From IMG/VR virus record IMGVR_UViG_3300025449_000025, positions 1-39,574 of that record: 39,574 nucleotides of DNA; one strand, given 5' to 3'. Positions 30,301 to 37,197 of this stretch are shown piece after piece. Position numbers and translations under genes: made by a program. The notes under the pieces are model-generated. The model searched no databases. It saw nothing but the letters and a program-made list of their open reading frames with translations, and had not been told where the DNA came from. The stretch's first letter is position 1. Each line of letters opens with the position of its first letter. Source of the stretch: a virus.

Positions 30301-31592
30301 ACTGGCACATTTGGTGAGTACGGTGATTGATTATACCATCCGCCTGGATCAACGTCCGAAGTTTGAGTAACAAAAACTATAGTTCTATTATTTAAATTAG
30401 TAATACCGTCAATACCAGTAGGATAATTATCTAAAAATTGTTGTGGAGTGACTCCATTAATTTTATCAAATTGATAATTTGATCCTGCTATTAAATCTAC
30501 TTTTCCTATATTTGGCAATGTATAATAAAAATTTTGTGCAGTACTTAACGGAACGTTGAAAGTTACTGTGCCTAAATCTATTCCGTTATTACTAACTCCC
30601 AACACATTTCTGCTTGATATATTACGAGACCAAGATACTTCGCCGTTAACTCCTGGCTGGCTTTGAATCCAAAAGTTGGGACCTGATCCTGGTATAGCAT
30701 CAATAACATTTAATTGACCACGAAGATTAAATTCCAAATCATTACAATAATATAAAACATCAGGAGCATCTTGCGGCACTGTAAAAGTTACTAGCCCGGC
30801 AGTGGCCCCATTATTTGTCACTCCTTCACTCCATATATTTGTAGTACCAAAAGATAATTCTGTTTTGATATAAAATGCTAACGGAATCGTTTGTACTAAA
30901 TTCCATGTATATGTGTTACCTCGAACTAATGTTAATGTAGGATTTGGCTGCTGATCAATTGCCCAAGAACTTGTTCCGTTATTTGTAACTCTGTAATCAA
31001 TAGCATTACTTGTATTTTGTGCTATATTAAATTGATAAACACCGTTACGTACAAGGGTAAGTGCTGGATTAGTACCTTTATATCCGCTAAAAGTATAAGC
31101 GCCATTCGCTCGTGTAACTGTAAAAGTTTGAGTTGTGGGAACCGTAGTTGCCGATACGGTAACAGCTTCAGGTCCATTTGGCAGCCAATAATATTGAGCA
31201 TAGTTATTAAATTTGTCAAAATCAACAAATGGATCCCAAGAATAATATTCACTTTCAAATAATCTATCAGCTTGATCTGTTATACCGCCTTGTACTGTTA
31301 ACGCATCAATTATGCCTGGGTAAGTAATAACATCGTCAATATTTAAAGTAGTTGGGTTAAGAGAAACTACACCAGGCTCAAGTTGATAATTATTACGACT
31401 AGGTGTAGGTTCAATAACGTAATTGTCATTCGGATTAACGCCTGGGCCAACTTTTTGCCCTATAAAACCCTGTGTCTGTTTATACTGTGGTTCTTGTACT
31501 AGCTGATCAAGAGTTGCTGATAAAAATTGTTTGTTAACCGGAGTTTGAAATATTTCCGGCAAAAAATTAACGGTACGAATTTGAGCTGCCAT
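18330..31592 (-). CDS. Giant tail/baseplate-associated structural protein (4420 aa)
   Basis: 4420 aa, the largest gene here. The N-terminus (IRTVNFLPEIFQTPVNKQF, then KVGPGVNPNDNYVIEPT, then ESEYYSWDPF) is the conserved start of large structural proteins that follow gp6 in environmental T4-like phages. The bulk is a mosaic: about ten beta modules of type VxVNGxxL...DYT...I-x-F...GD-I-x-I; two modules resembling carbohydrate-binding CBM5/12 (WQPYTKYTKGIIVLYKNTYW at 25543-25680 and WQSNTTYTTGTQVRYNNNVW at 19393-19524); seven FG-GAP-like repeats (21880-24445); and tandem GGTGYTSAPVVTVTG-type repeats near 19600-19800. It is probably a long fibre or baseplate-peripheral adhesin. Its ATG overlaps the gp6 stop by one base. 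The frame ends at a suspicious TGA. Confidence 0.85.
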   Translation of the reverse strand: MAAQIRTVNFLPEIFQTPVNKQFLSATLDQLVQEPQYKQTQGFIGQKVGPGVNPNDNYVIEPTPSRNNYQLEPGVVSLNPTTLNIDDVITYPGIIDALTVQGGITDQADRLFESEYYSWDPFVDFDKFNNYAQYYWLPNGPEAVTVSATTVPTTQTFTVTRANGAYTFSGYKGTNPALTLVRNGVYQFNIAQNTSNAIDYRVTNNGTSSWAIDQQPNPTLTLVRGNTYTWNLVQTIPLAFYIKTELSFGTTNIWSEGVTNNGATAGLVTFTVPQDAPDVLYYCNDLEFNLRGQLNVIDAIPGSGPNFWIQSQPGVNGEVSWSRNISSRNVLGVSNNGIDLGTVTFNVPLSTAQNFYYTLPNIGKVDLIAGSNYQFDKINGVTPQQFLDNYPTGIDGITNLNNRTIVFVTQTSDVDPGGWYNQSPYSPNVPVNGSTGSYDSTGFDQAIPITDPTIQFSIWRANYVTDSSGAQFIQLTSIQSVDNLTQFSISFGTQYINTQWYKNSQGFFQQIPLLTAAQNYLFYQDSEDPTIFGTINLIDPVSNATINVDTDIIGKVNYTSPNGVTFTNGLKVIFQGSVTPSSYQGNSYYIQGVGSSIVLLPVTNFIVPESYAVGINNIPVTGISGNGSQVTLTFAAQSVAPFVAGQLIVVSGVSSSAGNYNGIFNVISSTTTEVIFYSTTSGTYISGGVVTSYGNQPIKPDYITINQASIDLNPWSRSNRWFHTDVISATSAYNNTTPTYTNLQRANRPILEFRAGTKLINYGTEGIPPVNVIDFSQTDALLNVNGQTGYGIDGYELQQGDLIIFAADSDVNVRNQVYIVTFISPSPSNPNPVIDLVQLVSTDYSPIQKNQVTVCLDGLTQKGQSFYFDGSYWVSSQQKTSVNQPPLFDVFDTNGNSFGDTTYYPSTNFTGCKLLSYSENIDNAVDPVLGIPLAFFSLNNIGDILFDNNLYTDTFVYTPTNAGITVKVSDGFVRQYSSRLLYNTELGWQTAAIPSLPRQQFQFSYAGIPLQLDVLAETNLDVPAVQIFINNVYQLPSSYTLSVNTNTNTTVITLTGSGYNTGDIIEVLVYSSQVSNIGFYQVPINLENNPFNGNSSQFTLGTIRQHYATICENLLEFQGTINGPNNTRDLGNIVPYGQQILQQSSPLTLAGYFLRSTNYDIFSSIAYNSREYIKYKNKLLTAVTQLNISVNQSVSSILDAAIQNITQSLTSSNPFYWSDMLPVGTNYTSNTTVVNPITTSTFNTIQTYNFTSSNYLGLLVYVNGILILRGSQYIVSTEAPKLTILIPLKVGDVVTINEYPTTIASWCPNTPSKMGLYPKYTPEIYVDNTYSEPTTVIQGHDGSITIAFGDIRDQVLLEFEKRIYDNIKVDDNPIPLTTDEIDPNFYPAQTTALLPGFFRNTPYTYAEINQILSEDFLSWVGQNKIDYTQQNYVESNPFTYNYSQSANRINGKQLYQGNWRGLYRYFYDTETPQSTPWEMIGFSEEPSWWTGRYGPAPYTSGNTVLWDDMEAGLVADPVAPYILPEYARPGLSGIIPVGTEGELLPPLESLVGFNDPLSFQKSWVAGDGGPVQASWWNSSSYPFAIMRLLALTKPAQFFSLFADRDLYRYNTILGQYLYNGRYRLNASGVQVYGNGVSKASYINWIVDYYSQLGVNSTTTLTEDLANLDVRLCYRMASFSDPVYLQLFTERAGPNSTNNSLLIPPTSYDLLFYKNQPFNEITYSSVIVTVTVLSNGSVGYSVFGYSNVQPYFETLVSNPSGVYQTITAGNLTVNVPTQHTTRTTQIPYGYTFTNTTSVCDFLLSYGAWLENQGLTFDNVENGYTLNWAQMAQEFLYFAEQGWSANTMINLNPCATKITASQPISIVDTIASITPENMLLDQNHKVLDVRTMVVYRDGNNFSVTTTNGQTINYLTLRFTNYEDMVVLNNTSQFNDLIYDPITAARQVRLSLIASTTTQWDGQLNAQGFILNLNNIKQWQPYTKYTKGIIVLYKNTYWQAIDISEPQEKFNYNDWVKSDYQLIDQGLLPNLANKADQLVSAYDVYQANLTSDNDLFAFGLIGFRPRQYMTDMNLNGVTQVQLYQQFIGTKGTTRAAQIFSNANLGKESGQYNVYENWGILSGTYGAQANKSYVEIQLNQALLNYNPSTIQVIVPGQTSQANQVVYLSNLWRESYNITSPNILPTTYETSSLAPSLPTAGYVCLNDVNVTVFSIEDPTAIDVDIDNIGIGTYIWIAKINSYNWGVYRVAEVPAQMTLLTNNLNGTSIAQFNNIHNLAVADLIIVKYFNPGVNGVYRVIAVPSTTSILLSFAFTNSNLTSLPGLGLVFKLAEARVSQASDISRLSYVNNLIPGDIVWVDNDGNGHWETLQKQTPFVTNSVITPGLTAQAQYGTSITQTVDNLGALVGIPGLSAGVGGVYAYFAGTKTDYVYSTAFSPNAQATHGYGNFVNFGNKNWAVVGASASLSGVGYAFTIYRDSATSLYTETQILVPPDQNFSAINFGTSGIISNDEHWMYISAPVINTVYAYERIDVLPQFVTYIADGITRQFSYSDNIQINYIHPNQLVVTLGSFIATYGVDYTISQNNVIFGTPPTVNQQIRISQRQQVQLDQQIYFGLQQNSTSGVGVGATFTVNNTRGVYFATLTSGGISYSIGNTLTINGNVIGGSSPANNLVITVTSVSNTGQITSFTSSGSGINNTSSFNLNNFLYTATNIYSFSVVVNGQILRPYLDYTFSTGSTALTFNPGANPSAGATIEVTSNTYWQYISSITSAQSISGDNFGASVGTTTDGRQLVVGAPNAEVNSLTQAGTTYVFDRSVIRYIVSNTTQLVYTIPGTISNPVAVLVNNIFLLSTAQSINGQYTVLGSNITFTNITFNSGDIIEIETNQFQQIEQLISSTPSYEAMYGTAVDVCPLNCSIYIGAPFDSTYLAQAGSVDHQVNQSRVYGVTTSTIANPTLTAGGTIRINDTIVTVPNSPNNTISGFALAINNALIPNVIATPTADLTFTGDGTTKIFYIGTLYSSASSYTTKVYVNNVLQVSGVDYSYDPSSEQIYFVYAPTNNYKIIVVSGRLTISVQNAKAATPGNMITVLPGVTNSVFNQLGFNTFVLTQQILSPAPSVYAQFGSSLSIDTSAVNLIVGAPNGNIYEPTTFDAGETYFDEHSTTYYNSILNGGVAYTYDFFPSSPSNVNNPGQFAFGQQIYNSNTISGDMFAFSVNYTSGRLLIGSPGGIPTNTTNFGYVTVFNNPGDTPSWAPIRVQQPVVDVYKLDGVFTYNGAQSVGINVTVNGGVQTYFDFFDPLQGKILGVARQNINYIGAVDPAQYNTGSVHNNGNAWQSEHIGEMWWDTNTVRFIDPNQDDIVYASRRWGSVFPGSSVDVYQWVESSTPPTSYTGPGTPLSPISYTISSQLGQNNIFQTLYYFWVKGITTIASGSGKTLSASGVASYIADPRGSGLPYIAGLNASTIAIYNAQNLLNSTNTILSIGFDQQLNDDVVHQEYQLITDGIANSFLNTQLYRKFQDSLCGVDTAGNAVPDPTLSPGMRFGVQFRPRQSMFADRFSALQNYLGRANTILAQYPIRETKSFNLLNASQPTPAANSGAWDFEVPNLEILGYQNLFAVPIGYRYLVLSDSSQNGRWTIYQLQSNRTLSLIQVQSYETPLYWYYINWYQPGYNSSVITVAAVQNYGQLATLSYTLAPLGSSVRVVNNGAGRWEIYLRTGLDPATGWTRVGLEDGTIQFSEKLWNYAAGNFGFDGEVFDAQYFDETPQVETRYIIQALNEEIYIDDLAIERNSSLILMFNYVYSEFTNPTWLVKTSYVDVNHNIRSLLPYQTYLEDNQNFVLDYFQEVKPYHVQLRQFNLIYSGEDDFKGDVTDYDLPAYWNSTLAAPQFVSPILTPYDMAITPSYSTASDTAPNAQIWLEPSIYSQWFNNYLLSIESVVLASGGTGYTSAPVVTVTGNCVTQAVMTAVINGTGQVSAINIVNPGVGYTTSAIITISGGNGSGAVAVAYMGNGLVRSFKTIIKYDRYQYQTTIIDWQSNTTYTTGTQVRYNNNVWQANSTITNSIFDPAQWTKVDAATLSGVDRTMGYYVSTANTPGLSLPLLIDGIDYPGVQVMAPSFNQNTGYSIGNFDINTFDNFSLDASGKPTYDLGILDTIFESQYLDPYLGTRATDINIVGGAYVDTFESHAPEELVPGIEFDTMDFRVYTTPGADWQGLGHGFPEKLTRVVYNSAHPTISFANAFPYPVALIVTDETQGYDLVLGVDYIVNWVLQTFTISKSSMRVANNDQLGIYVYELGGGNQIFKGVYNGADVVRTLTVPVEYSLIQEFAIFVNGVYLANSGYSYSSGTIYNTTTIIFDSTYTIADFISLVAISPTTINNVTTNYSWSAPVTQVITASGALTYNLSNNLSYTNSVNAIVNVGGVRARTAA
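21880..24445 (-). repeat. Seven FG-GAP-like repeats in the giant protein
   Basis: In protein order the cores are LGALVGIPGLSAGVGGVYAY, NWAVVGASASLSGVGYAF, HWMYISAPVINTVYAYER, RQLVVGAPNAEVNSLTQAG, CSIYIGAPFDSTYLAQAG, VNLIVGAPNGNIYE and GRLLIGSPGGIPTNTTNFG. Most are preceded by a YG/FG-x-S-type strand. The pattern matches integrin-alpha/FG-GAP beta-propeller blades, and seven is the number needed to close a propeller. Beta modules are inserted between blades 3-4, 4-5 and 5-6. Boundaries are by eye. Confidence 0.7.
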
Positions 31593-34500
31593 TAGATTAC
31601 TCCGCTGCCTGGGGCAGTTTGTAGGTTGTTACTAGTCAACGAATTAATAATTTCTATGTCATTTATTGTTGCGCCATTTACAAAAATTTGATATGGAGCA
31701 CATTGAATTTCATATAGATCACCAAAAGATTTCTGAGGGTTAAGTGGAACTAAAACTACTGAGGCTATATATGTTCCTATTTGAGAATGAATATATGCTG
31801 ACAACTCTGAAAAATAAAATGTATCTCCAAAATTCCAATTAGCTATATTAAAATAAGCATTTAATGTACCTAATACAAGATTTTGTATTTGATTATTACT
31901 AGCATTAGTATTTGCAGCAGGTATAACTTTAATTGTAGCTCTCAATGCTTCCGGTGCTTTACTTCCGAATAAAGGTAAAAACTGAACGCTATTAAGAATC
32001 ATATTATCACTAATCATTTTGTAATTTTGTAATCCGGCATAAGCTGTTGTCAAATCATCAATAGTTGGAGGTGTTGGTTCAGACACTGTACCTGTTGTAT
32101 CTTGAATCCAACGTTGGTAAGCAGTATAATATTCCAAAGTAACTACATACAAATCAATAATATTTGTACTACCAGGATCAATTAAATTATTCAAAGAACT
32201 ATTATGTCTATATTGAAAATATAAATCTTGTCTTCCAACTTGTGCTATCCAGCCAGAGGTTACTGATAAAACTCTAGTTCCGATCAATGTTAACGATAAT
32301 GTGTAAAAAACAGATTCTTGATAAGCATAAAATATTTGTCCAGTAACATAAGATTCTTTTACTAATTCAATTGCCGATAGTGTTGGATAATCACTATTTA
32401 CAACTCCTGACGGTTGTAATAAGTAACGTTCTAAATTATCAAAATCAACAGTCTGTTGGAAAAATACATATGGTTGATTTTGTGCTGTACTAGCAGGAGA
32501 CACTCCAACTATTTCGGTAAAAAAATCTGGATCATTTGGTATACCATCATTGTTATAGTCTTGATATCCAACTAATACTTGATAGTCATCAACTAACCCA
32601 TCAGTCAAAACCGGTTGACCAATAATTTTAAGTTGTGTATCATCTAATAATGGTAAGTTAGTAAAAGGTTGACTATTTGTTTTTAATATTTTTATAAAGT
32701 CACTAATTACTGATCCAGTACGACTATCATAAATTTTTTGATCAGTGTCAAAAAAGAAACGCACTTCTATTACACTGCCAAAATAATAATCAAGACTTCT
32801 AGTAACAACTGTATATTTTGATCCATCAAATGTACATTGTATTAGCCAACTAGCATCTAAATTAGATCCAGATGTATTGCCAGCATATCCTTGACTCCAT
32901 GTAGCTCCGACGTTAAGATTGGCAGCTGTAATAACATACCAAGAGTATGGGGTTCCAGTAATATTTCCGGTGCTGTCATAACCTAATCCAAAATTAAAAT
33001 TTATTAATATTTGATTAACTATCGATTGTTTGACTGTATTACTAAATGTAGATACAAATAAAGGAATAACTGTGACAGCAATTGCGCCAGTAGGAACATA
33101 TGTATTCAATACAACTGGGCCGGTGCCGTCAGTTAAATTACCAATGCCGTTATTGGTTCCGTTACCAATAATAGCCATAGGACTAGCCCAAATCACTAAA
33201 TGATCAGAAGATCCAGTTGGAGTTCCTGGCTGGAGTTCATTATTAATATCAAAATAATAACCTGTTGGCGGAATAAATTTAATTAATGAACCTTCAACAA
33301 TAAATTTAGCATTATTACTGGCAGTTGATCCAATAACAACTGGCGAACCTGTACTATTTGTAAAATATCCTGTAGTTTCATTGACAATAGTTGTGCTTTC
33401 GTGCCATGAATAGTTTAATGCTGTTAAGTCTGGTCTTGGAAAATTAGCGTAATAGAATTGTTTCAATGTAGCTTGTATCAATATAGGAGTCAAGTCATTT
33501 AAAATAACATTATTGATATCATTAGTAGTTTGCCAAGTAAAGGTAAAAGCCGGGGTCGTGTTTGTATACCACAAGGCACCATCATCACCAAATACGTTTG
33601 TAGAAGAATATTTTCCTGTCGGATCAACTAAATCAAGATAACGACTAGTTCCTATAGAACTACGGTTCAAAGCAGAGCTTTTAATAATAGAATTGTATGT
33701 TGTAAACGGAAAATTAGTATAATCTTCTCCATTTACCATACGATTTTGTGTGTAATAACGAGCTGGGGCACGTTCTTTTATCTGATCAATTGTTTCTCTC
33801 GGGGCGGCATTTGTTACTGGAGTAGTTAGCCCGCATGTAAATGTTATTGTTTCAATAGTACCAGTACGACTAACGTAAGATATAGGAATTTGTACTGATT
33901 GCATAGATTCAGGATTAATAATATATTGCAATCCGTTAGAAGCACGTACATAAGTTCTAAATTGTCCGACTGGTATTGATGAAAATACATTATCGCCAAA
34001 TACCAATGTAATTTGATCGTTTGTTCGACTTGCTACAGAAAATACAGTTCGTATATTAGGCGTCATTTGCTCAACTGCGGCAGCATAAACCGAAGGCACT
34101 GCCTGCCAGTAAGTTTGTACATTTCCTAAATTATCAAGTTGATACAACCATACATCAGTATTGTTAATGCCTTCAATATTAATATCAACTGTACGATTAG
34201 CAATACTTTCAACTAGATTAAAATCTTGATTTTGTAATACACCTTGCTTAAAATAGAAAAAATATCCAGTATTAGCACTAGCGTATCCTAGTTGATCATT
34301 TCTAAATAAAATATTAAATTGTCCATTTGGGCGTGGGGGAGGTTCAAAAATATAAGTTTCCCCTAAGGATGTAGCATTTACTACTTCAAATGGCATGTTA
34401 ACTCCGTCTATTGTCGAAGTATACGGCACCACTGGAATATACCCAGGAACTAAATTAATAGTATACTCTTGTGTGTCAATTCCGCCAATAATTTGATCAT

Positions 34501-35023
34501 TACCTGGATTTCCAACACGCTGTGTGTCAACTAAACTAGCATTAATTATAGCAGTAAATTGCTCTTGCCAATCAAAATTACTGGGATCTGCCCAATTAAC
34601 AGTTACATTAGCAAGATTAGTTCCATTATAATCTGTTACATTCTCTGTTGTAGACACAGAAAATACTTTAAGATATCCGTTTGCTTCAGTATTACGTTGT
34701 GCTGTATAGGAAACTAAATTTGCTAATTTAATAACGCTATCACGACGCTCGGCAGTATCAATGTAATTTTCTCGAGTATTTAAATCAGTTCTAAATGCTA
34801 ATGCTTGCCCCATGAAAGCAATAACATCAAGCAAAGCAATGAACTCTGATGATTCAATATAATCATTAAATGTTTCCGGATAGTATTGTTGTAAATAATC
34901 TACGAAACTTTTACGTAAAGTTTCAAAATCATAGCTTTGAAAGTCTCCTTCGCTATAAGTTTGATAGATTCTTTTCCAATCTTCAACTCCAAAAAGTACA
35001 GTTTGTCTTGTGGTTGTAGCCAT
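31592..35023 (-). CDS. gp6: gp6-like baseplate wedge protein
   Basis: 1143 aa. The N-terminus is the gp6 family start: WKRIYQTYSEGDFQSYDFET, then SFVDYLQQYYPETFNDYIES, EFIALLDVIAFMGQALAFR and TRENYIDTAERRDSVIKLA. gp6 forms the dimeric wedge ring that holds the contractile-tail baseplate together and changes shape on infection. It is much longer than T4 gp6 (about 660 aa), with extra beta-rich segments in the middle, as is usual in environmental relatives. A late promoter lies 19 nt upstream of the start. The stop overlaps the start of the giant gene (TAATG). Confidence 0.9.
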   Translation of the reverse strand: MATTTRQTVLFGVEDWKRIYQTYSEGDFQSYDFETLRKSFVDYLQQYYPETFNDYIESSEFIALLDVIAFMGQALAFRTDLNTRENYIDTAERRDSVIKLANLVSYTAQRNTEANGYLKVFSVSTTENVTDYNGTNLANVTVNWADPSNFDWQEQFTAIINASLVDTQRVGNPGNDQIIGGIDTQEYTINLVPGYIPVVPYTSTIDGVNMPFEVVNATSLGETYIFEPPPRPNGQFNILFRNDQLGYASANTGYFFYFKQGVLQNQDFNLVESIANRTVDINIEGINNTDVWLYQLDNLGNVQTYWQAVPSVYAAAVEQMTPNIRTVFSVASRTNDQITLVFGDNVFSSIPVGQFRTYVRASNGLQYIINPESMQSVQIPISYVSRTGTIETITFTCGLTTPVTNAAPRETIDQIKERAPARYYTQNRMVNGEDYTNFPFTTYNSIIKSSALNRSSIGTSRYLDLVDPTGKYSSTNVFGDDGALWYTNTTPAFTFTWQTTNDINNVILNDLTPILIQATLKQFYYANFPRPDLTALNYSWHESTTIVNETTGYFTNSTGSPVVIGSTASNNAKFIVEGSLIKFIPPTGYYFDINNELQPGTPTGSSDHLVIWASPMAIIGNGTNNGIGNLTDGTGPVVLNTYVPTGAIAVTVIPLFVSTFSNTVKQSIVNQILINFNFGLGYDSTGNITGTPYSWYVITAANLNVGATWSQGYAGNTSGSNLDASWLIQCTFDGSKYTVVTRSLDYYFGSVIEVRFFFDTDQKIYDSRTGSVISDFIKILKTNSQPFTNLPLLDDTQLKIIGQPVLTDGLVDDYQVLVGYQDYNNDGIPNDPDFFTEIVGVSPASTAQNQPYVFFQQTVDFDNLERYLLQPSGVVNSDYPTLSAIELVKESYVTGQIFYAYQESVFYTLSLTLIGTRVLSVTSGWIAQVGRQDLYFQYRHNSSLNNLIDPGSTNIIDLYVVTLEYYTAYQRWIQDTTGTVSEPTPPTIDDLTTAYAGLQNYKMISDNMILNSVQFLPLFGSKAPEALRATIKVIPAANTNASNNQIQNLVLGTLNAYFNIANWNFGDTFYFSELSAYIHSQIGTYIASVVLVPLNPQKSFGDLYEIQCAPYQIFVNGATINDIEIINSLTSNNLQTAPGSGVI

Positions 35024-35042
35024 TTTTATTCCAGTGTTATAT

Positions 35043-35050
35043 TATTTATA
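35043..35050 (-). promoter_or_regulatory. T4-type late promoter (TATAAATA) before gp6
   Basis: Exact octamer on the minus strand in the 51-nt gap between gp25 and gp6, ending 19 nt before the gp6 ATG. It would drive gp6, the giant gene and the following tail genes. Confidence 0.72.
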
Positions 35051-35074
35051 CCTAAAATAAACTGGGTAGTTTAA

Positions 35075-35449
35075 CTACACATAACTGGCACTACGTTGTG
35101 TTTGATTAAAAAATATTGATAAGATTTGTGCGTCAGTAGTGGCAACGGTTTTTAATTGTAATTCTATTAATATACCATTTTGTTGTGGAAACATATTGAT
35201 ACCATCAAGATAAATTCTAGGGTCTCCACCAATCACTCTTTGTACTTCTCTATATATTGCTGATTGCGTTTCTGGTGTTTGATTTTCAAACAAATAATCC
35301 CAAAGCAATGTACCATAACCCGGCCTACCAACTAATTCACCCTGTCTAATATTGAAGGCGTTTAACAAATCTTGTTTTATTAGCGGATAATCAACAAGAG
35401 TGAACTGTTTGTTTTGATTAATTGTATTAAATCCAATAAAAGTTGCCAT
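35075..35449 (-). CDS. gp25: gp25-like baseplate wedge protein
   Basis: 124 aa of the GPW/gp25 family. Core features are DYPLIKQDLLNAFNIRQGEL, RPGYGTLLWDYLFENQTPET and REVQRVIGGDPRIYLDGI. gp25 binds gp6 in the wedge and nucleates sheath assembly. Close to the T4 length (132 aa). It is placed directly before gp6, as in many T4-like phages. Ribosome site weak; it starts 17 nt after the upstream stop. Confidence 0.93.
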   Translation of the reverse strand: MATFIGFNTINQNKQFTLVDYPLIKQDLLNAFNIRQGELVGRPGYGTLLWDYLFENQTPETQSAIYREVQRVIGGDPRIYLDGINMFPQQNGILIELQLKTVATTDAQILSIFFNQTQRSASYV

Positions 35450-35466
35450 ATAATATATTTATTTTA

Positions 35467-37197
35467 TTAAAATTTAATTTTAGCAGTAATTGATGCCAAA
35501 TTTTGTGATAAAATACCTTGGGCTTTGCCTATGTCGGCCGAAATACCTAATCCTTTTGCCGATGGCAGTTCAAATACAGGAGGGGAAATTAAATTACTTC
35601 CAATTACACGATTAACAGAAGCATCTACTGTGCTACGATTAACGGTATTATTAAATCCCGGAGATGGTTGAATACCTGATACTAGCCCGCTTAATATAAA
35701 ATCACTAAAGTTAACTCCAAATTGTACAGATTTTGCTAAAGAATTTAATTGTGATAGCGCCGGGCCAGCAAGAGCACTTAATACACTTGCTGGTCTTAAC
35801 GTTTGAATACCTGCTCCGGCCAACCCACCTGAACTTAAACCAGTATTCAATCCTCCAGAATTTAAATTATTAATATTGCTAAGTGCTTCACTGCCAACTG
35901 CATTAACTAAATTATTATTAGTAGCAACTGATAACAATGAAGATCCTTGTGCCCATGCTACTGTTAACGAAACACCGTACTTACTACTATTGGCCACTAA
36001 CGCACCAATGTCTCCGTTCAATGAAGAAGTGACGGAAGCAGTTATTCCTGATGTAGTCCCGCCCGAAGCTCCGCTAGCTAAACCTGATTGTTGTAAAGCT
36101 GATCCACTATTATTTGTCTTAAATCCAACCGCCCCAGTAGATAAACTAGATAAACCAGCATTATATGTAGCAGTAGCATCATTTCCAAGATTACTTATTG
36201 CTGACGGCGTTACTCCTACTGGAGTTGTTAAAGAATCATTAGTTATTTTATTAACATTTGCTGAACTGTTTAATAAAATCAATGCCGATACATCTGATAA
36301 TGTACCAGATGATGTATAAATTTTTCCAGTAGAAATACTAGGTTTTGAAATTGTTGCCGGCGGCGGCACTATAACTCCTGTAGACACTAATGAATTATAG
36401 CTTTGATTCATTAGTTTTTCTTGTATTTTATTTTGTAAGGAAGGATTTTTTAAAATATCATTAACACTATATACACCATTGAGTCCAGTCCATGGGGCTG
36501 GTGATATTAAAATACATGTAAAGGAATCTATGTTAGCCTGTGTACTAGGATTTAGAACTGAATACATTTGACTAAAACCTGGTTTAATATAGCCTGCTTG
36601 TTCTAATTGTTGTAGATTGAATCCATACTTACCAACACCATTTTTTTGAGTAAAAACACTAGCATCTTGATTTACAATTGATGCTATTTGCGCCATAATT
36701 GATTGCATTTGTTGGGCCGAAAGCTGCCCAGCTCCAGATGTATTTGAAACTTTTGAATTTCTACTGTTGTTAAAATTTCCGTTGTTAAGAGGAGCAGTAT
36801 TTCTAGCATTTGGACCTATACCAATGGCCGAAGGGCCAAGACTATAAACACCTTGTACCGGATCTGAATTAACTTGTATATAATTTGCTTGATTAATAGC
36901 ATTGGAAACTGGTACATTAGTTAATACTGGCAATGGTGCTACTATTGGCAATCCGGATATAACTGCCAATAGTGTTTTATCATCAACTCCCGCTGTGCCT
37001 CTTTGTAATCGGCTAAGGCCAAAATTAGTTAATGCTTCGACCGGATGTGTTAATGTATCTCCAGGTTGATATCCTACAAATGTTCCGGCGGCAACTTGAG
37101 AGTAGAAAATTTTGTCAGCTTCTACTTGTGTTGTGCCGTCAGGAGCAGTTAATGTAAAGGAAGCGCCGGAAGGAAGAGTGTAATTAAAAATGCTCAT
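35467..37197 (-). CDS. Structural protein next to the hub (576 aa)
   Basis: 576 aa. N-terminus SIFNYTLPSGASFTLTAPDG, then EADKIFYSQVAAGTFVGYQP. An Asn/Ser-rich stretch follows, then a helical part, KYGFNLQQLEQAGYIKPGF and NDILKNPSLQNKIQEKLMNQ, recalling small helical repeats of baseplate-hub or lysis-associated proteins. The C-terminal half is Ser/Ala/Gly-rich. I do not recognise an enzyme. It lies between gp5-like and gp25-like genes and overlaps gp5 by 4 nt, so it is probably a central baseplate component. Confidence 0.7.
   Translation of the reverse strand: MSIFNYTLPSGASFTLTAPDGTTQVEADKIFYSQVAAGTFVGYQPGDTLTHPVEALTNFGLSRLQRGTAGVDDKTLLAVISGLPIVAPLPVLTNVPVSNAINQANYIQVNSDPVQGVYSLGPSAIGIGPNARNTAPLNNGNFNNSRNSKVSNTSGAGQLSAQQMQSIMAQIASIVNQDASVFTQKNGVGKYGFNLQQLEQAGYIKPGFSQMYSVLNPSTQANIDSFTCILISPAPWTGLNGVYSVNDILKNPSLQNKIQEKLMNQSYNSLVSTGVIVPPPATISKPSISTGKIYTSSGTLSDVSALILLNSSANVNKITNDSLTTPVGVTPSAISNLGNDATATYNAGLSSLSTGAVGFKTNNSGSALQQSGLASGASGGTTSGITASVTSSLNGDIGALVANSSKYGVSLTVAWAQGSSLLSVATNNNLVNAVGSEALSNINNLNSGGLNTGLSSGGLAGAGIQTLRPASVLSALAGPALSQLNSLAKSVQFGVNFSDFILSGLVSGIQPSPGFNNTVNRSTVDASVNRVIGSNLISPPVFELPSAKGLGISADIGKAQGILSQNLASITAKIKF

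Noticed and set aside
35456-35463. AATAAATA box just before the gp25 start (minus strand)
   Set aside because: One mismatch from the late octamer, but it ends only 6 nt before the ATG, so RNA would start at or inside the start codon. A chance match in AT-rich DNA is more likely.
35876-36319. 147-codon + strand ORF inside the 576-aa structural gene
   Set aside because: Antisense shadow: the sense frame continues without a break and the product is biased and unlike any protein.
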